A stretch of DNA of 64,000 nucleotides from Holtermannia corniformis. Taxonomy: Eukaryota; Basidiomycota; Tremellomycetes; Holtermanniales. The notes below the pieces were generated by a model. The model had not been told where the DNA came from. It was given only the letters and a program-made list of their open reading frames with translations, and did not search any database. Each line of letters begins with the position of its first letter. The first letter of the stretch is position 1. The stretch is taken from positions 229,307 through 293,306 of the forward strand of contig BCIJ01000004.1 in NCBI GenBank assembly GCA_001599935.1, in the 5' to 3' direction. Made by a program: the position numbers and the translations under genes. Of the stretch, positions 20,278 to 32,619 are shown piece after piece.

Positions 20278-21698
20278 CTGCGTCAGTCCAACGTTGAGAG
20301 TGAGTACGATGTATGCGAGGCGGGTAGCGCCCGTGCAATGCAGTGCGAGATGTCTACGCGCAGTCTTCACTAGTGGCGAACGCCAGTCTTGAGATCAGAT
20401 CCTGGATGGAAACCCCAATCAAGGGATACGCAACGGCTGCGGTGCTCTAGTGCTCAATCACAACAGTAAATTCTTGTCCGCCGATGCCGACCAACGCCAT
20501 TCATCTCTGCGGCAGGAACTGCCGCTACCGCGCGCGAGTGAGATGGACGTATAGCGAAGCTAGCGGCAGACGAGCGAAAAAGAGCTCGTCTTGGACTTCG
20601 CTACGATGTATACGATGTATGGTGAACGTAAGGACGGTCCCGCGACATGACCGAAACAGCGTACAGTCTTTGCTGCAGAGATACTGGTCTGACATGCGTA
20701 CAGCGAAACTGCCGTGTCGCGAGCGAGGGTACATCACCACGCCAACACAGCAGATCACTACATACAGTCGGTCGACTGCTGGTCTTGCTGTGCGCTCGCG
20801 TGGCTCGCAACAGTGCGGAGAGGTTCGGAACCTAGCCTTAGCTGATCGCTTATCCCGGTGTGACCCGCAGCGATGATTGCGCCAGTACCAGGAGCAGGGA
20901 ATACGGTGGCTATACGCACAGCTACGGCGATTGCGGATACAGGATACCTGTGTGCTGCAATGTCGCTGTTGCGCGAGCTCATAGTACAGCTTCACTGCTT
21001 AAACCGCACAGACCCGAACAGCGAACAAGGTTGAAACACTCACAGTTGAGCAACGAGTCATCCTGCAGTATCCGTCCGAGGTACAGTAGTCTCAGATAGC
21101 TTGGTGCAGGTGGCTGGTGCGCATCCGCACTCCACTCTACGGGCAGATCGTCAGCTGTGGCACTTGAGTGCGCGGCGCACAGTCACGGACCCGACGGCCA
21201 CATGTTCCATATCAGTTCTTTCTACAATCCCAATGTCAGCTTTGTGCAACGCCAGGCAACACAACGTGAAGACGCACCACTCGCCCGATGGTCGTTTCCG
21301 GTTCAAAGCTGAAGTTGTGCGTCTGGCCGGTGATCACAAGCACTTTGAGATGGATCTGGCGGGTGCTACCGTGAGCCGCTGCATCGCAGTGATGAACCTG
21401 GGTAACACACCTTTGGGATCGGATCGACTGGCATCTCGAGCGGGTGGCTGGGTGCTGTGCTGGACATGATGGTGGTCGTGGTCGTGCGCAGGAGAAGGCC
21501 CGAGCCGACCCGCGCGCTGTGGATCCGTTCTTGTATGCACGTCACCGACCGCCCGGTTTCCGTTGGGATGGCTTCCGTTGTCTTGTGCGGCGGCTGACGG
21601 TGTCTGTTCTGGGCGCCGAGCCGCTGCGCACTGGCCCGTTCGAGACAATCGAATCAGTTTCGTGACGTACGACGCGCGAGATACGACAAGATCGATTC
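20278..21698. other. 1.4-kb region without a recognised gene
   Basis: Several frames of 60-155 codons exist, none with a known domain. One stretch at about 21260-21365 on the plus strand reads as protein-like (SPDGRFRFKAEVVRL) and may be an exon of an unknown gene. Confidence 0.3.
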
Positions 21699-21759
21699 AG
21701 TTATCCTAATGCTCTATCATCCCCAGTTATCCTAATGCTGCATCTATTGAGCATTAGGA
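21699..21759. repeat. Direct and inverted short repeats upstream of PEX14
   Basis: CAGTTATCCTAATGCT occurs at 21699-21714 and again at 21724-21739. The inverted form AGCATTAGGA follows at 21750-21759, with GATTAGGA nearby at about 21774. They lie 95-155 bp before the PEX14 start and may be a regulator-binding array. Confidence 0.5.
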
Positions 21760-21852
21760 ATCGCACACTAGTCGATTAGGAATCCAGTCGGTAACGTAAC
21801 GGCCGGTACTCATCAACCCGGTTGTCACCGTCGCATAGAGTGAGCAACAGGG

Positions 21853-23005
21853 ATGTCGGGTACTCAGGACAGGCAAGACCTGATCGCGTCCGCTGTCGCG
21901 TTCCTCAATGACCCAAAGGTCAGTCTGTTATCCGCTCGACTGAATCGCAGCTGACGCACGGACGGCCACCAGGTGCAAGCGTCGACGCTCACTTCGCGCA
22001 TCCAGTTCTTGGAATCCAAGGGTCTCACAGAGGATGAGATCCAACATGCATTAGCGATCGCCGCGGATCGCGTTGGCTCTGCACCGAGTGGCAGCGGTAC
22101 CAGGGCGCCGATACGTCCGGCGAGCTTCAATCCTGGGCCAGGTGCTAGGGTGGGGTACCAGCAGGCGCCGCCGGTGCCGGGTCGAGACTGGCGAGACCTC
22201 TTTGTGAGTACCGAGTCGTTCAAGATCTAGAGGCACGCACTGAGAGGGTCGATAGATCATGGCCGTCATCTCTGGAGGCGTAATGTACGGCGTCGCCACT
22301 CTGGCAAAGGTCCGCATGTCTCCCACACAACCCACTCAGGCTGACGCTCCGTCTCTCGCAGAAATACCTCCTTCCCCACCTCCAGCCTCCGACATCCACA
22401 GCGTTCGAATCCACCTCTCTTACCCTCCAATCGCAGTTTGACGCCGCGCAAGCCCAGCTGTCCGACCTGCAAGCTCAAACGGCGCGGTTGGAAGAGGGCG
22501 TGCAGGACGATAAGAAGCGAGTAGGCGAGGTTCTAGAGGACGTGCACGGTTTGGTCGAGGGCTTGAGGGGCGCCGAAGAGGGCTGGAGGGAGGAGATGAG
22601 GGATGTGAGGAGTGAAGTGGAGGGGCTGCGTGAGCTGGTACCGCGGGTGAGTTGTGTGCTGGTGGGAGATCTTGAGTGAATCGAGGGGCCTATCAGTCCT
22701 GAGACATCCCCATCTCCTATATCCGTCCTGACTCCACCCAGATGATCGAGAAACACACCCAAAGCCAAACAGTGGCCCTACAAGATCTCCAAACAGAACT
22801 GAAATCTCTCAAAGCGCTCCTCGTTGCCCGTCAAAACGTCGCCCCAGCATCGAGCGCATCGCCGAAACCGGCCGCTAGTATCCCGGCTTGGCAGCTTGCG
22901 ACTCCGAGCTGGAAGACGCCGGCGCCGACGGCAGAGGGTGAGGGTGTGAATGGGAAGGAGGGAGAGAGTGCTGGCGAGGCGGAAGGTAGCGGTGCGAGTG
23001 CATAG
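21853..23005 (+). CDS. PEX14: Peroxisomal docking protein Pex14
   Basis: The ATG at 21853 (MSGTQDRQDL) begins the conserved N-terminal domain that binds Pex5 and Pex13: LIASAVAFLNDPKVQ, SRIQFLESKGLTEDEIQHAL. It is followed by a Pro/Gly stretch, the DWRDLF box, a hydrophobic segment (MAVISGGVMYGVATLAKKYL) and a coiled coil (QSQFDAAQAQLSDLQAQ; EEVLEDVHGLVEGL-like). The acidic, Gly-rich tail ends at 23005. Introns lie at about 21920-21971, 22204-22257, 22309-22361 and 22649-22741. All four keep the frame. Pex14 is part of the peroxisomal import pore, so the organism has PTS1/PTS2 import. Confidence 0.93.
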
Positions 23006-23177
23006 TCATGTTGGCGGGATAATGTCAGGGTTGTGCGCTAGTGCGCTCCTGGGACGGTGACAAAGATGCAACATCCTGCCGGATCAGAACAACTAGGGTG
23101 CTGCTTGACGCGATCATCTCATTGTTATATACATAGTTGACTCTGAACAATAGACGTTATAACTTCTCGCCCCGCGC

Positions 23178-23962
23178 TCACGCCGCCACCGACATGGTCC
23201 CCGCCGTCGCTTCGACACTAGCCGCCGACACATCCCTCTTCCACATCGTCTCGTTGGTACACATGGCCAAGACGACCATCATTGCGATATCCACATTGGG
23301 CAGAATCACCAAACCCGTCTATGGTCGTCAGCCCGAGATCAGCCATCGCACCGCGCGCACAGTGTAGACGCCCTTGAGCTCATCCTCAAATGAGGCTATG
23401 CGCCGGGTGATTTGCGCAATGCGAATACATTGGCAGTAGACCGAGATGTTTTCAGACTCGGGATCGCTCTTGAACTGGAGTGAGACGACGTGCTTTTGGC
23501 AGTTGCACGCGCGGCGGAACGTGGCGGTGCGGATTCGTCCTATGTACATTCACCGGCGCGTCAGCGCGAGAGGAAAGAGGCGGGACAGACCATTCCAAGA
23601 CGTCTTGAGATCCATCAGTCTCCCATTCTGCACATCTCTGATCGCCCAGCGCTCTCGGAATGACCAGCTACGGTGTTTCGCAGAGAGGATCGACACGCCG
23701 TTGGCTTGAGTCAGCGCTGTGCGACGTCAGGTTGGGTTCGCCGCCAGGAGTGTTGTGACAGACTCTTGCTGCTAGACCACCATCGACGCCCTTTGCACTC
23801 GTACACTTGGGCACCGTGATCATCTAGGACGATATACGACCCCGTTCGGAACCATTTGTCTTGATCGATCAGGGTGAGCGAGGTGATCACCTTGCGGCAG
23901 CGGGTCGGGTCGAGCGCGACCGGCTGCGAGGGAGTTGACTTGACACCCCACATTGAAAGCAT
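23178..23962 (-). CDS. LURP-one/tubby-like fold protein
   Basis: Start is proposed at the ATG at 23962 (MLSMWGVKSTPSQPV). Recognisable blocks are SLTLIDQDKWFRTGSYIVLD with QVYECKGR, then SILSAKHRSWSFRERW and DLKTSW. An exon follows with CQKHVVSLQFKSDPES and ARIAQITRRIASFED-like, and the end is VDIAMMVVLAMCTNETMW to the stop at 23178. This strand order resembles the LURP-one-related (tubby C-terminal-like) domain of fungi and plants, in which the last helix reads VDIA-x-M. It needs three or four introns. The biochemical role of fungal members is unknown. Confidence 0.55.
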
Positions 23963-24137
23963 CCCACACTGCAAGCTTGCTTTGCGAGGTGGATGTGAAG
24001 CAGGACATGCTTCTCGACAACGAGTGACGTCAGCCGATGCTATGCAGATCAGCGCACGACCAGAGCTTCTAGACAGAGTGTGGCGCGTGGGCGTCGTGTT
24101 GGCGCTGTCGAGCATGCAGACGAATGCATGCGAGACG

Positions 24138-26508
24138 CTACCGTCCCGACGAGATGGCGGCTACAAGCCGGCGTAACGACGCTTTCCCCTTGTAGTCGAA
24201 CCCAGCCCTGTCCATCTCCCTCACCGCCGCCCTCGCCTTGTCCCACTGCCTCGTGCGAATCAAACCATCCAGTACGATGAACCACGTATCGGCATCCGGC
24301 TTGGCGCCATCAGCCCGCATCATGCCCAAGATGTCGAGCGTCGACAAGCCCGCCCAATCCCCCAGATCCTTGACAGCGTTTCGCAGGATCATATTGTACG
24401 TCACGCGGTTCGGCCGGCAGCCACTCGCCCGCATCCGCTTGATAGCTTGAAACCCTTGTTGAGCCCAGCCACCGCGGAAATAGCCCGAGACGAGGCCCGT
24501 CCAAGTGATTTCGGACACGACGATGCGCGATCTTCGCATATCGCTTAGGATCTCCTCGGCGGCATCGAGCATGGCCTTGTTGCCCGTCTGTGCCAGGTCG
24601 GCAATCAACATCGAGTACAGCCGCTCGTTGGGCTCGATCCCCTGCGCAAGCATCGAGCTGATGACTTTGCGTGCGCGTTCAATGTCGCCCGCCTTGAGCA
24701 GGCCTTGGATTAGCGTCGTGAATGTGACCACGTCGGGCTTGAGCTCAAGCTTGGCCGCAAGCGCGAACAGGGCCAACATGGCGGCGACGTCGGCTTCGCG
24801 GGAATAATGTCGCAGAACGGTGTTGAGCGTCACGAGATCAGGTTTGAGAGCGGACTGGGGGAGGCAGGATTGTCGGAACAGGGTGAGTGCGCTCGCTTGT
24901 CCGCCGGAGGATTTCGGCATGGCGAGGCAGAGTGAGATGACTTGGTTCAACGCTGTCACGGGAGGGAACGGTGTTGATCCAGTTGAATCGCGCACGCCTA
25001 CAGACGTCAGCTGCTAATGTCAAGCATCGCCACGACTTACTTTGAGCTTCAGAGCTAGCAAGGTACAGCGCTTTGCAGCCTTGATCGCTTGCCAGCGCGG
25101 TCCACGCCTCGCGCAACGCCTCGATGTCACCCCGGCGTCCCAGAGCCTCGATATACAGCATGTACGCCTTCACATCGCGTACGGTGCCTTGAGTTGTCGC
25201 TTTCTGCCATATCTGTTTGACTTGCGCCAGGACGGCCACGTTCGTGGGTGCTCCTACGTCGCTCGACTCGGACGCGAGGGACAACATGGTGTGGTAGATT
25301 GGTAGAGCAAGTGGCTCGCCTGCCGTCTGCATCACCTCCCGTGCGTATGCTTTGAGTTTGTCGGGCTCGATCGAGGTAGGGTGTGTGGAGGGTTGGAAGG
25401 GCGCCAAGAAAACGTACAGGAACCCAGCGAGTAGATTGTCACGCTCGCTCGCCTGTGTGAGATCGATAGGCAGCGGATCTAGACTGCTTGCCGAGGACAT
25501 CTGTGTACGAACGCGGTGCCATAGTTCGATGATTGGCTCGTAGGCTCCTTCACGCCGGTACGAGCGTAAACGCGAGTCAATCCCCGAAGCGGAAGTGAAG
25601 ACTTTGGCATCGATGGCGACTTGCAGATAAGTCTTGAAATCGGCAATCAGCCTATCGTCGGGCTGCTGTAGCTGGGACGCGAATCGCTGCAGAGTCGTAG
25701 GTGACGCCGCAGCTTGCAAAGCTCTTACCAGGGCTTCAGCAGATGGTACAGCGACGGGCGCTGGGAAAGTGAAGGTTTTGTTCCGATCGAAGAGAAAGTC
25801 GACGAGTGCGGCAACAGCTAGTGGACCGATAGCAGCCGGTAGGCGTTGGCCATGATGCTGCTTTGGGATGCGTTGGAAGGTACTTTCCAAGGTCGACCTG
25901 AGCTTTTGAAGCCTGGCTGGGTCGCCAACGGCAGAGGCGGCTTCGTCAAGAAGATATAAGACGAGCGGGTGAATGACGTTTGCCTCCGAGGAGACCTTTA
26001 CGCGGTGACCTGTATTCTTGCTACTCAGACTGGCGACCCAGCAATAGGCCAGTACTGGTTCGAGCTTGGCTTTCGCCTCCGAGTCGAGTGACTGAGCCGT
26101 GTCTGACCGCAAGAATGTACCGAGAGCTGCTTCGATATCTGCTCTGTATGGTCCGAGCTGCGTCGAACGACCCGACTCGATGATCCCTGCCACGGCCGAT
26201 AGCAGCTGTCGGACAAGAGGCGTTGCTGGGCGGTAGGAAGTCGATGGTGGGTACAAAGCAGCGTCGAGCTGTGTGAACAGCAATGACGCGGTGCGCTTCT
26301 GAGCAGCCTTGAAATACGTCAGCTGGGCGAGAGCGGCAAGGACGATGATACTCACATTGGTCGGCCTTGCCCGTAAGGCACTTTCAACGCTTGCAACTGA
26401 CGACTTGTGGGCAGCCGTCGTCGAGCTGCTCCGCGCGGCGACCACATTTTGACACGGCCTAGATGCGCCTCGTACCAGCAGTCTCATGGCAGGCAGCATT
26501 TTCCGCAT
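24138..26508 (-). CDS. Pentatricopeptide repeat protein, mitochondrial
   Basis: The ATG at 26508 opens a basic presequence (MRKMLPAMRLLVRGASRP) predicted to target mitochondria. About 500 residues of helical sequence follow in one exon. After a single intron near 25000-25040 come canonical PPR units, for example KPDLVTLNTVLRHY, KPDVVTFTTLIQGLLKAG, EPNERLYSMLIADLAQTG, ITWTGLVSGYFRGG, RPNRVTYNMILRNA and KPDADTWFIVLDGL, spaced about 35 residues apart. The total is close to 800 aa. PPR proteins bind organellar RNA; the RNA target cannot be read from sequence. The gene is divergent from the HECT ligase gene across 194 bp. Confidence 0.9.
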
Positions 26509-26588
26509 CCTGCCAATAGCTTGCTTCCCTTGAGGCGATCTGAAAAGTTAAAGGGAATGTCAAGCTGCAACATCCCTTGCGCATGTTG

Positions 26589-26600
26589 GGTCACGTGACC
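26589..26600. promoter_or_regulatory. Palindromic CACGTG site between PPR and HUL5 genes
   Basis: A perfect 12-bp palindrome, GGTCACGTGACC, is centred in the divergent promoter. It is a typical bHLH site; the factor is unknown. Confidence 0.5.
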
Positions 26601-26702
26601 TCGCCGCCCGCTGATGCAGCGACTCTATGGACAGCACCAACGCACTGCATCTCCCTTGACAGCTTTATACACTTGCTCAAGACGCGGTGCGAGGCGTGTA
26701 GA

Positions 26703-29700
26703 ATGTTCCCAAAAGACTTTAGCGGCGCGGCGAATCGACCGCGCAACGTCAACCTCTCGACCAGCACCCCGTCATCGTCCGCGAGCATCTTGAACGCCGT
26801 CCGAGCGGAACGCCAAGCACGCGAAGAGCAACAGCGCAAGCAGGATGCTATCGTGGTGCTGCAGAAACACTGGCGGAGCCGACGAGCTGTCCGGCAGAAC
26901 CGGGACAAGTTAGTCACGGCGCTCGAGCAAGAGGGGGTGATTGGGCGAGATGTCGCGAGGATCCATGTCGCGGCCAGAGCACTGGTCGTGATCCTTTGGG
27001 ATGGGGTTGCACTGAAAGGTTCAGAAGGGAAGCGAAGGCTCGATGCGCTCGAGAGGTGGTGCAAGAGCGGTACTGGCGATGCTCAGGGTGAGTCAGTGGC
27101 CGTGCGTAGTCATGGTATTCACCGAGCTGGCAGATGGCACCTCACCGGCAGCTATCCTCCTACCTCTGGCATCGCAGCCGTCTTATGTAATAGAGCTCAG
27201 CTTCCTTGCCGTTCGCCTCCTCGAGGCCATCGTGCTCAGCCCGACGTATGTCTCCTCGTCTGTTGGATCGCGCCGAACTGATCGCCGTACGCAGATCACC
27301 CCAGGCTGGTAACTTCCTCTCCGCACTCGATGCCATCTTCACTCCGTCATCGTTCGCATTCTTGCCTCAAACTCAGCTTGCGGCGATAGGTACGGCTTTG
27401 GTCGAATATGTGGCAAAGCGGCGATGGGTCTCGCAGCTCAGCTTGGCCTTTGCCGCCGTCTCGGCCTCAACGGTGCGTATATTGGCACTCGTATATGATG
27501 CTCCATCTGATCGATCGCAGCCACCGAAGAAGAAGCACCCACACATTGCTATCATTGCACGCCTCGTCACAGCGCCTTTCGCCATGGCCCGTCCCGCTGC
27601 CACTAGCCCACTCCTCGCGCCGCTCCTCCACTCATTTCTAGCACAGCCCAGCGTCATCGCCCACCTGCCCGTCGCCTCCATCACCACTATCTGCGCATCC
27701 TTGCCACTCTTTGATCGGATCCTCCCCCTAGCCGGCACACTCAGCACCGAAGAGTTGTCACATGGCCTGCTCGCTACCGAGACGGGCAAGACTGATTTGC
27801 TTGCGAACCTAGTAACGCTCGGCTTGACCGGTGGTCTGCTTAGGCGCCAAGATCTGAATGGCGTCCGTGCCTGGATGCTTGCTGTTGCTCAGCTTGTCAA
27901 GTCTTTGGAACCCGGATGGGGCTGCTGGGTCGACGGCGTGGGCGATGATGACGTTGACGAAACGATGGCAGTCAGAGGCGGTAGCGACGACGAAGACCAA
28001 GAGATGCCCTTTGCCGGTGGCAGAATCGCGACCGCAGCGCTGACCACATCAATGCGCGCACAGCGTCCACGCCGGACGCCCATCACCAAGTCGCTACAAA
28101 CACGACTGCTGAAGCTAGCGAGCGCCGATCACTTGACGCTCCTCACGGCATCCTTGATGTCAGCTAGCGCTGGGGAATCGAGCCTGACGGCGTTTGCATC
28201 CCTTGCATCGGCACTGCTCGGCGCTTTCCGCGGTTCGCCGAAATGGGAGGTGATCTTGGACGCGCTGCTGACAGGCGAGCACGGTAAGCGCGTCGTACGC
28301 AAGCTCTGGCTCGAGGGCGTTCGCGGTCGCTGGCGTGGTCAAAACAGCAGCTCGTCGCCCAAGACGTGGCTTCACCTAATGGACAGTACGTGTCTGCGTG
28401 TCGTACCTGGTGCCACAACTGACGCGCGCACAGACGCATCTCTCCCGTCTCTCGTCTTGCTATCCCATCTCTATGTGCATTTCCTCCTCCTGACGCCAGA
28501 TGACGAATTCTTCACGACGGCCTTGCAAAATCCTTCCGCTACGTCAGCGAACCCCCTGAGTCTGGACGAGGTGCTCGACCTCGGTAGTATTTGGCGTGAC
28601 TTGGCTTTCTGGGGATACACGGCGCCGATCTCTGCGAGTACGTTTGAGCTTGCGTCAGCGAGTAAGGGCACGGACGAGCTACGCGCTTTGTTCACGCGGG
28701 GTGTGTTGCGTGTCGGCGAACGAAAGTGAGTCGGTTCGCGAGCGCCGTCGTGGCGTGGTCTAACAGAGTCGTAGCGCGCGAAGGCCATTTGCCGCAGAAG
28801 GTTTCTGGGATATGTCCGAACGCATGGACATGAAAGGCTTTGTCGAAGCGGCCATGTGAGCACCCGAAAGCGTCTGCTGCGCTTGTTGCTGATAGCTTTC
28901 TAGCTTTGAGGAGGCGGAGCTTGCCCAGCCCGAGTTGGATGACTCTGGTCCCCCGGTCGGCTCTCTGCCTCGATGGGCCGTCGCAAGACAACGGTATTCG
29001 AAACGACAGATGGCATACATCTCTCCGCGTCTCGGTCTCCTCAACAACCTGCCGATGACAATCCCGTTCGTGGCGCGGCTCGAAGTCTTCCGCGCATTCG
29101 TCAAGTGAGCCTAATTGTGGCCATCGTATTACCAAAACTGACTGGGCTAGAAACGATCGCACAAAACTCGGCATCGATCGCTATCGCTCGAACAAGTGGA
29201 CCCATGAAGTCAAGATCCGTCGCGAGTCGATTGTCCAGGACGGGTACGCGGAGCTGAATGCTCTCGGACCCGCAATGAAGGGGTTGATCTCAATCGTCTT
29301 CATTGACCAGTACGTTGCTTGTCCTGACCGGGATGTGGGGCTGATCACTGCGCCAGGTGGGGTCACGAAGAGGCTGGGATTGACGGTGGCGGTCTCTTCA
29401 AGGAGTTCCTAACCGCGTAAGTCGCTCAGATGACAGACCATGTGTGCTGACTGGTCATTAGACTCTCAAAGGAGGCGTTTGACACCAACCGAGGGTTGTG
29501 GCTGTCAACGTCGCAGAATGAGCTGTATCCGAACCCTCATTCGTACTCGGTGGAAGGTACGTTGATTGGGCATTTGGTGCGATCTGTCCGCTGATTACAC
29601 ACAGATGGACAGCTGAGCTGGTATGGCTTTGTGAGTACCTGTTCGTAGCATCGACTCTTCATCACTGATCGGTGTAGATCGGGCGGGTCCTCGGCAAAGC

Positions 29701-30936
29701 CCTGTACGAAGGCATCCTGGTCGATGTTTCGTTCGCCGGCTTCTTCTGTGAGTCGAGTGCAATCATGGGACGCCGCACGACTGACGCGTCGCAGTGGCCA
29801 AGTGGCTTGACCGTCAATCCTACCTTGACGACCTGAACTCTTTAGACTCGGAGCTGTACAAGGGTCTCATCAGTGAGTTGCTGTGTGAAATGCTTGCCGA
29901 CGAGCTAACACCTGCCAGCTCTCAAGAATTATCCGAAGCCCGAGGACCTCTCACTGTACTTTACTCTGTCGGTGGAAGGTAAGCGGATCGTGGCCCGATC
30001 CACATGAGTGCTGATCACCCGGACAGAGTTCGGCCAGACAAGAGAGGTTGAGCTCGTGCCCCGCGGTGCCGACATCCAAGTGACAGCGGCCAACCGACAC
30101 GAATGTGGGTGTCACTGGCGCATACGAGTTGTCGGCTGACCAATGGAATAGACATTCAACTCGTGTGCCGGTACAAGCTTGATCGTCAAATCGCCGCGCA
30201 AAGCCGAGCATTCTTCGATGGTCTCGCTGACATCATTGACCCGAAGTGTGCGTTGGACGTCTACGTGCCTGCTACGCTGACCCAGGCTCCAAAGGGCTCC
30301 GCATGTTCAACCAGCAAGAGTTACAGATGATGATTGGCGGTACCGAGAGCGATATCGATATTGACGATTTGCGCGACAATTGCAACATTACGGGCTTCAC
30401 GCAAGATGTGACGATGAATCTGTTCTGGCGGGTGGGTATGCTGCGCTCGTTCTCGCGCACCGCGCTGATCTGTGGCAGGTCGTCAAGGGCTTCACGCAAG
30501 ATGAGCGACAGGCCCTGTTGCGCTTTGTCACGAGCTGCTCGAAGCCGCCACTGTGCGTACCTGCTGCGAATCAGACATGTCCAGCGCACGCTGATCGTCA
30601 ACGCAGTCTTGGGTTCTCACGCCTGAACCCCCAATTCGGGATTCGTTGCTCGGGTTCAGACGTGACTCGTCTGCCATCCGCATGTGCGTTATCCGCTTGG
30701 TCCACTTTGGAGAAAGCTGACAGAAACCACAGCTTCATGCTTCAACTTGCTCAAGCTGTAAGTCTGGTTTGGACAAGGCAGTGCAAGGCTGACGCAACCA
30801 CTAGGCCCGCCTATGTGGTCAGCTCGAGTCTGGCCGCCAACTGCGATGGTTTACTGACTGCTAGTAGGACGAGAACACGATGCGGACCAAGCTGCTGCAA
30901 GCAATCACATCCGGCGCTGGCTTTGATCTATCATAA
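26703..30936 (+). CDS. HUL5: HECT E3 ubiquitin ligase, HUL5/UBE3C type
   Basis: The ATG at 26703 (MFPKDFSGAANRPRNV) precedes an IQ-like helix (IVVLQKHWRSRRAVRQNR) at about residues 55-75, as in UBE3C. A long helical region follows in a large exon up to 28729 (with an acidic GDDDVDETM loop). The HECT domain is cut by many 40-50-nt introns: RRPFAAEGFWDMSERMD, FEVFRAFV-like, the N-lobe around YLDDLNSLDSELYKGL, the CNITGFTQDVT block, and the C-lobe. The C-lobe, joined by eye, reads LPSASSCFNLLKLPAYV then DENTMRTKLLQ. The catalytic cysteine codon is at 30738-30740. The protein ends SGAGFDLS, stop 30936. HUL5 extends ubiquitin chains on proteasome-bound substrates; RPN1 lies elsewhere in this window. 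Confidence 0.92.
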
Positions 30937-31189
30937 GGCGCGAGCAGTCTGCAGGTTGGGTAGGGGAGGGTGGTTGTACATAACGCACGCATGCACTGAT
31001 CTTTGTACCGCAAGAGCCCACAACAGCTCAGTCATGTATCATCCTTCAGACATGTGCGACAGCAACCCGGGGCCACCGATTGAGTATGAAATGCAATCCC
31101 ATCATGCTCAATCCTACAAGTCGCCCAGACATCACCGCCCTGGGTTTTCACGTCGTCAACACGCCCTCGCGACCGGTTAAACTGCACGC

Positions 31190-31775
31190 TTAGGCAGTCT
31201 TCTCGGCGGCCGCGGTCTTGGCGGCTTGAGCGGCGGCAACAGCGGGGTTCAGGCGCTGCGCATAGGGTCAGCTACAAGCGAAGAGGGGTGCAAGGGGTTG
31301 AACTGACCTTGCCATCCTTGAAGACGGGACGGGGAGGGGGAGCACGGTTCTTGCGCGAGTTGACGGCTCCGGGCTTGTCGGAACGCACACGGACGACTGG
31401 GTGATGTCAATACGCGTCTTGTACAAAGCGAGTGCGGGGTCTGACGACCTCGCAAGTCACGTCGTGGAACGCCGACTCACTCTTGGCGTGGATAGCGCAA
31501 GACACACAGTACGCGAGACGAACGTAGAGCTTGGGGAGAGCGTACTCTGTGACTATATCAGCGCAGCCCACTAGCTATTGGTACCCGGACTGACCCTGGT
31601 AGACCGAAGCATCCGACAAGTCACGGACGGCAGCAGCCTCGACCATGTTCTTGACAGAGTTGCGCTTGATCGCCTTGTCCTTGGGCACGCAGCGCGAGCA
31701 GTTCGAGCAGCGAACTGAGCGAACGTGTCCGCGTCCCTTCTTGTTGCGTCCTCCTCCACGTCGCTTCTTTGTCAT
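31190..31775 (-). CDS. RPS26: 40S ribosomal protein eS26
   Basis: The ATG at 31775 gives [20 protein letters not shown], then [17 protein letters not shown] with the zinc-binding C-x2-C pair and [15 protein letters not shown]. Introns at about 31545-31605, 31400-31480 and 31262-31308 join [20 protein letters not shown] (second C-x2-C), AKIVRVRSDK and [18 protein letters not shown]. The alanine-rich tail ends at 31190. Length (about 125-130 aa) and all four zinc ligands are as expected. It is highly conserved, so the identification is firm. Confidence 0.95.
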
Positions 31776-32619
31776 TTTGATGTCTGATGAAGTGTCAGCG
31801 ACGCAGGCCAGGCCAGCGACGACAGCTAGCAACGACGACCAGCATAGCGGATGTTGTACTGAAAGGCGTTCTGAAGGAATGCTAGGATCGCTCGAGTTTG
31901 CTTTTGACAGCAAACGCAAACACGCCAGCCCATCCTCCTGATCACCACCCAGCAGTGCTCCGAGTTGTCTTGATGCCCGTCGCTACCGGTCGTGTCGTGA
32001 TCAACTCACGTTTGGGTCTTGAAGGGTTAACTTGAAGACGTCGTTGACCCACACTGGCCTAGACGAGCTGTGGGCAACGGACGGGCGGGCAGCCAACGGG
32101 ACCAAATCCGCGGTTACCGGAAAAGGAGACGGTCGACTGTGGCAGTTTCCAAACGTCTTAACGCCGACGACAGTGGCACCGTCCATCGGCGATGTGACGT
32201 ACGGCACCTGGGGTCTCTGACGTCTGTATATACGAATGGGCTATGCTAGCTAGCGTTGATGTTGGTGACTGTGATAGCGTGTATATGATCCACATCCTGC
32301 TAAGAGCCACCGCGGATCATTTACTGATGTTGAACTCGATCAATAACGGGACGTTCGTCGTGGCACAGTGTCAGAGCTTACATACATACCGTCTCCTCAT
32401 TAGACTTTGGCTATCTTACAACTCACTCCGTTATACTTTCGGGCCCGAAGCTGTCGGTCTCTAGGGTCAGCGCTTGAATAGAGCGCCAGATCGGAAGGCC
32501 TGGTGTGGACGTGGCTGTACCCCGACACGCGGAAAGGAGACAAGAGTAAGAAGATGTATAAGTCGGCTCTTCACTCAGTTGTCGTCTTCTCCAATACCTC
32601 TTGCATCGACAATCTTAAG
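31776..32619. other. Upstream region of RPS26 and first small-family gene
   Basis: No conserved gene is recognised in these 840 bp. The right end holds the TATAAG of the next gene at 32557-32562. Confidence 0.35.
32557..32562 (+). promoter_or_regulatory. TATA box of small gene at 32620
   Basis: TATAAG begins 63 bp before the ATG at 32620. The same hexamer at a similar distance precedes the small genes at 33563, 54882 and 55831. Confidence 0.5.

Noticed and set aside
20525..20995. 156-codon minus-strand frame
   Set aside because: Cys/Arg/His-rich sequence without domain, start context or splice signals. I searched upstream for GTPase motifs that might join the CaaX exon and found none.
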